A stretch of DNA of 64,000 nt from Pectinophora gossypiella (Eukaryota > Arthropoda > Insecta > Lepidoptera > Gelechiidae). A model generated the notes under the pieces. The model saw nothing but the letters and a program-made list of their open reading frames with translations, did not search any database and was not told the DNA's origin. Of the stretch, positions 57,124-64,000 are shown piece by piece (the first letter of the stretch is position 1; each line of letters starts with the position of its first letter). The DNA lies in assembly GCF_024362695.1 (NCBI RefSeq), contig NC_065417.1, forward strand, positions 6,565,001 through 6,629,000, given 5' to 3'. The position numbers and the translations under genes were made by a program.

Positions 57124-58936
57124 GTATGTGGTTTATGAGGTACTCACCGCTTGGGCACGCTGATCCGTCGCTGCCGGAACAGGTGGTCCATTGTCTCGTG
57201 TGCACTGAGCACTCTGATGGACTGTCCCACACTAAATGCAGGAAATTATTAACTTTCACTAGATCTCCGCCTGCCAGACATACACTGTTCACGTCTGTGT
57301 TCACCTACCGCACTAATGTTCACTCTATGTCCACAATAGCTCCACGTTCGACTCGCTTTACAGTTTTATAGCTTCAGTGAAGTTTATTTGGTCTATTTCC
57401 TACTGATAAACGGATACGATTTTATTAGCATCTATCTTTAGCCATCCCGCAGTACTTTTAGCTTCATTTAAGTATACTGTGAAATGAAAGAAATTAATTC
57501 GCTCTAGAGTGGTAGAAAAGATCTCAAATTTACATACGTATATACCTATGTGAATAATGTTTCAAGGTTAGAAAAGAAACTGGACTTGAAGCAGGCGAAA
57601 TAACCATAACTTTTTTTACCCTAATTGGGATGTAGTCGTGAGCTAAGTTAAGTATTTTTCAATAAGAGAATGACAGATTGATTCTGCAACATCATTTTCA
57701 TCCACTATGACAAAAAGAACTAGATTAATTGTAAGTACATCAATATGTAATGAATAAAACATTAGCCGTAAATCAAACAACTATTTTTGGATATTTGGTG
57801 ATTCGCGTATTGGGTGAAAGTGAACGCATGCGCGGGCGCCGGTCGGTCCCGCAACTCTCTTCGCGTTATTATTACCATTTATTATAACTCTTGAAACACC
57901 TTTATAAACGATAAAAATATATTTCATTTTAATTACATTCCGATACTAAAAGAATTCAGTGTTGCATTTGCTATTGGACTATAAAGTTTCATTGCTTTCT
58001 TATTCTTCATTCCCGTCTACATAAATGATACGCTTTCATTCGATTTAAAAGACATTCAAGCTAACTAGAAGGTAAATACGGCTATAGTCTTTTACCTTCT
58101 TCACAAGAGAGGACGATGAAGATTTAAAAATAGCTTTATGTTTATTAGTTAAGTAATAAAGTGTACTTTAGAGTTTTAATAGACTTTTAAGAAAGTGTAC
58201 TTTAAATCTTTAATATATCATGTATGTAGAAGTAAAATATTTTTAAAGTCAAGAAAATCAGTCCATGCAAACTTTAACGCCAAACTCGTAACGTGACATT
58301 GCAAACATTTAATAAATCACACACAACTTGTGTCGTGATTAACTTTGTTATTTAAACACACAACTTTACTTGTCTATTGATTTAGTGCTAGGTGTGCGTT
58401 TACAATTTAAATTGGAAAATGAGTATAATTTTCCTGGAAGGTCGCGAGCGCGCTTCAAGCTCGTCGAAGATAAGCAGCGTTTAAATACGAGAGCGATGGA
58501 CTCCACTTTACGCAGCCAACGTCCATTAAGTTCATTTTCCACTTAAAAGGTTCCTATCTCTGAAGGGATCCGGCACATTACCACTCTAAGTTCGAGAAAC
58601 GGTATCGTGTGCAAAGAGCTTAATAAAATACAACCTATTGTCCGCCAATGTGCGTATTTTACATTCGTAGCGGATTTGTATTTACTATGTATAAATTAAG
58701 CAGATTGTAACAACGGTAACACACGTAACGAAAATAATTATTATTTACGCGAAGTTAACACTGTAAACGATTAATAGAAGATAACAGTGATTGGCGGAGA
58801 AACAACGCGAATTCCTAGGATTAAAACACACGGGCGGAAAATACTACCAAGCAAATTACTCCATAATAAATAGGCAAAATAATTATTTATTAGAAGTTTC
58901 AAGTATATCTTCTTCTGTCTTCTCTTACGGCGATAC
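57124..58936. other. LINE-derived left part, otherwise unassigned
   Basis: 57124-57370 may be upstream LINE sequence: overlapping frames on both strands here are not genes. 57618-57655 holds a decayed RTE tail. The remainder is unassigned, with a CpG-richer spot near 57825-57865. Confidence 0.4.
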
Positions 58937-59050
58937 GGCTTACCATGTTTCACGTTGGTCTAACAGAAAGCTCAGTGAGGTGTGGATGTAGGTAGATAAG
59001 TAACTCTAACTACCCCAATCGGGATATAGTGGTGAACTTATGTTATGTTG
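58937..59050 (+). pseudogene. RTE-type LINE 3' end
   Basis: A frame reads FHVGLTESSVRCGCR and a stop. It is followed by the tail ccccaatcgggatatagtgg tgaacttatgttatg, seen in diverged form at 46708-46745 and 57618-57655. Confidence 0.6.
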
Positions 59051-60624
59051 TCTTCTCTTAATTTTCGTTTTGAAAGCCAAGATAATGCGTATTTCGGTAT
59101 CGGTTTTTCCTCGCAATTATGGTTCAGATTATGCCGCGGTGTTATATTGTGTACCTATGTATAACGCAGACCAGAGCTATCCCGAAATAGTCTTTATTGC
59201 TCGGTTTTTCTCTGCCCACCTTTGTTAATACTGTCTTGAAAGAATTGCGTTTGTACAGGCGTATATGTGTGACGTTAGATCATAGATATACTTTGAATGA
59301 CAACGCGAGATGCCTTTGAACCTCAGTCAGAATTCACATATAAATCTGTCAGCGACAAAACCCAATCTTTCTGCTATTGTAACCGTGGGAGATACTTTAC
59401 ATTGTAATCACCCTGAACTCTGTGAGACACCTTGTTAAAGGATATTCTGTATGCGAATTATTTCCTTAATTAGATAATAAACATCATTTGTTTTTTTAAT
59501 TATATAGATAAATAAAAAATCAAATTACGTCACGTCACCCTCCACGCATCTTGAGTAATCTACAAAAGCTAGATTACTGAATCATTCTACCACTGTCGAT
59601 AGCCTAGACAACACTCCAAAGGATTTACTGTCCGCATCAAAGGAGAATAATTTAATGTAATCTACCTAGACCGTACCTACTAAGTACGTGCTTAATAGGT
59701 AAGTTTCAACTATAAAAATAATTCAACCGGAGTAACCAACATTCTCAGTTACTTATTAGAAAATGTATAAGTAGGTAGCATAATGAACTGTAAGTTTGTA
59801 ATGAAGCAACGTGGTATTAGAATGCTCGACCCAGGATGTCTTTATAATATTTACTCAGAAGTGAGAAATTTTTAATGGAAATCTTTATTACGTTTTTAAA
59901 TTTAATAAGTAACTTATATTACTACTTGTAGTTACATAGGTAGACAATTTTTAGAATACATCAAAATGAATAGTTTGAAGATAGAATGCGCTCCCGTGTA
60001 TACCACCTGGGTCTCTGATCGCGTGACGCGGCCCACTGAATTAATTGAATTCGCCGGGATCGCGGGCGATTAGCATAAAAAGTTAATTACCCTCCATCGT
60101 GCCACTCTTATCACTTCACCTTAAAGAAACTCTAAGTACTGAGGGATAGCATCACAGACTAACCTTTTAATTGCAGTTAGAAGAAGAGTTCTATGAAAAG
60201 TGCTATTTTTATAACCCATAAAAGCAAAAATTCCTAATAAATCTCAGATAAATAAACATTAAAAGGGAGTCTTGACTTTATTCGCTCATTAATAACTTCA
60301 ACTTTGACTACAGCTAACTTAGTGACTTATCTATACCTACTACACAAATATTAACTCGGAGGGAAAATTTATTAATTATTCTTTGACATAATTATTATAA
60401 ACATTGTATTATTATTACCATCATCATCAAGTGAATTTTAAAATAAGTATCTACTTTATTTATAAAAACTGAAAAAGTAATCAGCTTTTCTAAAACCAAT
60501 GCTTCAATATTTCCAATTAATAACAAAAAAGTCCTTTTTAGTTTTTTACACACTTTATAAAAAATCACCTTACTTATAGGTATTTTTTTGAATTCGGAAT
60601 AGTTATTTTGTTTTGTTTCACGTA
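59051..60624. other. Unassigned AT-rich sequence
   Basis: A GC-richer stretch (59990-60080) with ttaattg homeodomain-type words could be regulatory. No gene or repeat is recognised. Confidence 0.4.
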
Positions 60625-60812
60625 GCATGCGCGCGACTTTCTACGCGATGTTTTAGACGCGGACGATGCCGAGGCGTGCGGCGTGCGGCCTCGGGGCCTT
60701 ATGTCGGAACACTAGCGACTACCCACCGTAGAAGGCTGCTCGGCTCACCACTCACAGCCACTTGCCTGCTACCTACCACTCTACCACCCGCCAGACGCAC
60801 CGGCTCCTAGGG
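60625..60812. other. CpG-rich patch with open frame
   Basis: The frame from 60613 is rich in Arg, Ala and Thr, as expected of any GC-rich frame, and has no recognisable domain. A 5' exon or promoter is possible but unsupported. Confidence 0.35.
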
Positions 60813-60943
60813 GTAACTTTTATCAGTAATCTAAGAAAATTCGCCAAAGGGAATGTAGCGACTTTAAACAACGTAAGTGAAATTAATGCTCAAAATTAGC
60901 GGTGTTACCTATGTAGAGTATATAGAGTATATTTTTTAAATTT

Positions 60944-61048
60944 AATCAACCTATATACGTCCCACTGCTGGGGACAGGTTTCCCCTCAAGCAACCGGCGG
61001 GGGTATGGAGCATACTCCTCCACGCTGCACTGTGGGTTGGTGGAGAAT
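60944..61048 (-). mobile_element. SINE-C 3' fragment
   Basis: Inverted aacctatatacgtcccactg and the tatggagcatactcctccac block match the SINE-C tail. The 5' half is missing. Confidence 0.7.
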
Positions 61049-61950
61049 ATAATTTAGGAAACTTTGTAATTATACTTACTTACCTACTATATTACCTAAA
61101 TGTCATAATTTATGAGTGTAGCATTTTCCTGATAAGTAATTATAAATCTGAAACATGTCAAATGGACAATAAATTTAAAGCGTGTCGCATAATTTTATAA
61201 TCATTAACGTGGAATAATAACTAAGGGGAGTTTTTCCACGTGTGTGATTAGAATGAGCGCAGATCGTTGTTCGAGGTGCGCACGCGATCATAGCGACAAA
61301 TTATCGGCTTATCCACTAGTTATTGTTCATAAACCGTTGCCTGCGCCAGATTCGCCCCGAAGATTTTCAATTCCGCGAGAAAATTTATATTTTTCGGTCT
61401 AATTGCGAAATGGTAAATACTGGAATTGGTATAACGGTCGACTGTCATTATACTATCATGATTTGTAATTGCCTGATGCTGTTCATATTCAAATAATCGC
61501 TGGGCGGATGGCTATATCCGACCTCTTTAGTTATTATTTCCTCATTACAGATTTTTGCCTAAAGCGTGTCTAGAACTGTACGCCGCCGCGCCTGTCTGGG
61601 TTCGATAGACAGACTGTAACCCCTGATTAAATTAAAAACTATGTTAGACGTAAAAAAGAAGCACATTTGCTTATAGTTCATTACTCCTAGGTTTATCTAC
61701 TATTATTTTATATTATCTCGAAAATGTCTAACATAAAGAATGATCGGTGGCCTCCGAGAGCACCCCACTTGATTGCGCAGTCAAGTAGTGAATGCCATCC
61801 GAGCAAAATCTTCGTCAACAGCTTCTCCAGACGTCAGGTCTTAACACGAGTTTCGTCGCTTGGAGGCGAGGCTTTATCTGGAGGGTGGAAACCAGCCACG
61901 GCCGAAGCCTACGACCAGTAAATGCGTCGCTTGATTAGCACCATCCAGGA
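61049..61950. other. Unassigned sequence
   Basis: A 65-codon frame at 61724-61921 ends just before a retroposon tail (61951) and may be part of that element. No match was found. Confidence 0.35.
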
Positions 61951-61990
61951 GATGTAATTATGTTACCTACTGAAGAAAGATATTTTAATA
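61951..61990 (+). mobile_element. Retroposon 3' end, tail only
   Basis: gagatgtaattatgttacct actgaagaaagatatttt is the last part of the family at 6870-7040. The 200 bp to its left may belong to the same element but are not matched elsewhere in the window. Confidence 0.45.
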
Positions 61991-62035
61991 GGATTACGAA
62001 AGCAGTATATAAAGCGAAGGTATAAGCGAAGGTAG

Positions 62036-62222
62036 GCTGGCAGAGGAAGAACTAGAAGGACGTATATTGACCAAATTAAAGATGTCCTTAGGAAAGGGTC
62101 AGTCTACTCTAAACCGGCATGCGTGTAAGAAACAATTGATGACTGTGGAGGAAGCAAGAGAAGTGTGTCAGGATCGAAGCAAATGGGATTCCTCAGTCTC
62201 TGCTTACTCCGGTAGAATATAG
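62036..62222 (+). pseudogene. RTE-type LINE polymerase C-terminus with frameshift
   Basis: One frame reads AGRGRTRRTYIDQIKDVLRK. After a shift another reads MTVEEAREVCQDRSKWDSSV then SAYSGRI and a stop. GR-RRTYIDQIK and AREV-QDR-KW--VSAYPG are the typical end of a lepidopteran RTE-like polymerase. A tttatgtatgta tail follows. Confidence 0.75.
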
Positions 62223-62261
62223 GCGAGAGGTTATTTATGTATGTACGTTAATTTCAACCAA

Positions 62262-62330
62262 ATCAAATCAAATATACTTTATTGCACACAACATACAAAA
62301 CAAATTTACACAAATGGACGATAGATATAG
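62262..62330 (-). mobile_element. LINE tail, antisense
   Basis: aatcaaatcaaatatacttt attgcacacaacatac is a polyadenylation-type end in reverse with a short tcaaa repeat. Confidence 0.45.
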
Positions 62331-62430
62331 AATCAATCTGAATTTCGTTAAAATTGTGCTGTAAATTGAGATATAAAGTTAGTTAAGTATTACCTAATTT
62401 AAAAGTTAAGTTTAAAGACTTACTTATGTA

Positions 62431-62547
62431 CAGTCATGAACAATATCATGTACCCCTGTCGCACGAGACTTACCTACGGTTTAATTTGTCAAAAAGTTAA
62501 TTTGACATGATTTCAAAGTGTATATGTTATACATATTACTATTAGTA
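62431..62547. mobile_element. M1 MITE, diverged
   Basis: The start cagtcatgaacaatatcatg is intact after TA. The interior lost the gacatttag block and the right end is not recognisable. Confidence 0.6.
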
Positions 62548-63481
62548 GGTACTCTATATATGTATTAGTAAGTATAGCTTTTTACGATAAATCGCTCCTA
62601 CTGTAATAAGTGAGCGAGGCCTATATTATTTAGATAAACCGTAAATTCAACAAAAACGTGCCCTGATTCCTTTGACAGTAAACACATTGTTGATTTTAAT
62701 TGAATTTTCAACCGACAATGCATGCTCTATGATTGATGCAGCTGTTCTACTTATTTTACATTATCAACGTGAATATATTTTCATAGCAAAATAAAATCAT
62801 TACGACTTCAGAATTTTTAATAAAAAAAAACATAATCTTTACTTTTTATAAGACAGATTTTGAAGTCGGTTTAATTTTTATAAATTACTTTTAATTTAGG
62901 TAACACCAATAACCAGGTACCTACATTATCAAACGCTCAAATGAAACCAGACCTTATAATCAATTCGTTTAATGTATAGTCGACACACCCTTGACCGTTT
63001 ACTAATTTTCATTAAAATTTTTCAAGTGTTTACGCTGATTCTTGTTCCAAAGATATTTATTTGTATATATTAATGATCTATAAGGTTAGGTTAGCGGACC
63101 CTGTGAAAAAACGGGATAATGCTGTCCCTAACATTCTCCCGATGATGATGACTATTAATGATCTCTAAACATTAGTGTAGTCGAAACACAAAATTCATAA
63201 TGATTTCATCATTTCGTCTCCCTTATCACCATTCGACAATTATAAAAACTACTGAAACCGTTTTTTATTAAACTTGCACTATCGCTTTAGTAGTGATGGT
63301 ATATAATCCGATAAAAATGCAATACTTACATTCAATAAAATTACCTCCAACAACTCCATATTGCCTACTAATATAGGTACCTAACACTGATAAGGGCCTC
63401 CGTCATACAAAAGACATCAACGAGATGTTTTTGCAAAACTAATGTTAATCATAAAATAAAACTATTAAGCCGATTTTGATG
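62548..63481. other. Unassigned AT-rich sequence with a SINE-A end
   Basis: Only the SINE-A 3' end at 63081-63150 is recognised. Confidence 0.45.
63081..63150 (+). mobile_element. SINE-A 3' end
   Basis: aaggttaggttagcggaccc and tgaaaaaacgggataatgct are the SINE-A 3' end in forward orientation, followed by a gatgatgatg tail. Confidence 0.6.
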
Positions 63482-63590
63482 AAACTTTTATTTATTTATT
63501 TATACTTATATCTAATAGTACAAACACATCACCATTACAGGCAAGCCCAATGCGATGATGGAAAAACAAGGTACCTTTAAGAAACCAAAT
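63482..63590 (-). mobile_element. Probable antisense LINE tail
   Basis: aaacttttatttatttattt followed by tagtacaaacacatcaccat tacaggcaagcccaatg has the layout of a reversed LINE end. Confidence 0.35.
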
Positions 63591-63726
63591 AAACATTCAT
63601 ACAAAATTAACAAAAAAAGAGTCATCGAGTAAGAATTATTGCAATACGATACTACACGGTACTCCTGTGCAATTTAAGTGTTTTTTATAAACATAGACTA
63701 TATCCCTACATGACTATAAAGTATTA

Positions 63727-63857
63727 CAGTCATGAGCAATATCATGTACCCACTTTAGAACCCTGTCGCACTATCATATTTGACATTTAATGAGACTTAC
63801 GGTTCAATTTGTCAGAAAAGTTAATGTGACATGGTTTCAAAGTGTACATACATACGG
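63727..63857. mobile_element. M1 MITE, right end missing
   Basis: cagtcatgagcaatatcatg through gttaatgtgacatggtttca matches the family. Sequence after gtgtacatacata does not. Confidence 0.65.
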
Positions 63858-64000
63858 GTCAAATTAATAATGAAGTAAGTTAATTATTAAGCTAAATAAT
63901 TAAAATAACTTGAATATCTCCCCACATTACTTGGTCTGTACCTAATAACCATCGTTCCCGCACTGTACCACACCACTCGTGGTACATTAGCCGCAATAAA

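Noticed and set aside
57098..57371. Overlapping frames on both strands near an AAGCG/GTGAGT splice-like site
   Set aside because: They adjoin a LINE polymerase end in the same orientation and have no coding bias; retroposon sequence is likelier than an exon.
60613..60810. 65-codon frame rich in Arg, Ala and Thr as a coding exon
   Set aside because: Composition follows from local GC content; there is no domain and no convincing splice sites.

Overview
The window reads as nuclear DNA from a moth or butterfly (Lepidoptera). It is AT-rich and nearly gene-free. It is dense in short retroposons and small inverted-repeat (MITE-like) elements of the kind that fill lepidopteran introns and intergenic DNA. 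There is no bacterial gene organisation, CRISPR array, rRNA gene or credible functional tRNA. Open frames longer than 60 codons are mostly chance frames or lie inside repeats. The one convincing host-gene piece is a minus-strand exon at 23348-23484. It has a strong 3' splice site and G or C at nearly every third codon position, and it encodes a membrane-spanning segment followed by a polar stretch. The rest is best read as intron or intergenic sequence around a gene with very long introns.

Layout. 1-13 kb: SINE, RTE-type LINE and MITE fragments, a 24-bp perfect hairpin at 5007-5061, and a MITE at 12744-13039 split by a retroposed tail with a target duplication. 13-18 kb: a jockey-type LINE 3' end at 13862-14437 faces a second copy at 14831-15143, forming a large inverted repeat. 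18-25 kb: an intact SINE with 15-bp target duplications (18149-18447) and a tRNA-like plus 5S-rRNA-like head, a second long SINE (22341-22632), and the host exon flanked by repeat debris. 25-38 kb: unique AT-rich DNA with a 52-T tract, scattered MITEs and a tRNA-headed SINE. 38-43 kb: a three-level nest in which a TA-targeting palindromic element sits inside a SINE fragment, which sits inside another MITE, plus a second MITE interrupted by a LINE tail. 43-50 kb: fold-back elements and two ultra-short retroposons with clear target duplications. 50-56.8 kb: the most repeat-poor part, the best place to look for conserved regulatory DNA. 56.8-64 kb: LINE C-terminal remnants, CpG-rich patches and more MITEs.

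How the parts work together. Repeats dominate. Non-autonomous families (SINEs, MITEs, tail-only retroposons) outnumber remnants of the LINEs that would mobilise them. Remnants of at least three LINE types are visible: a jockey-like one, RTE-like ones, and one or more whose reverse-transcriptase ends in a FKARVN-type motif. The most interesting signals are a retroposon family only about 60 bp long with a nearly constant 5' end, SINE families that look like mosaics of shared head, core and tail modules, and a LINE-tail stem-loop whose paired bases change together between copies. Family names below (Jt, M1-M5, SINE-A to D, E-tail) are labels for this report, not database names. All comparisons were made by eye within the window.
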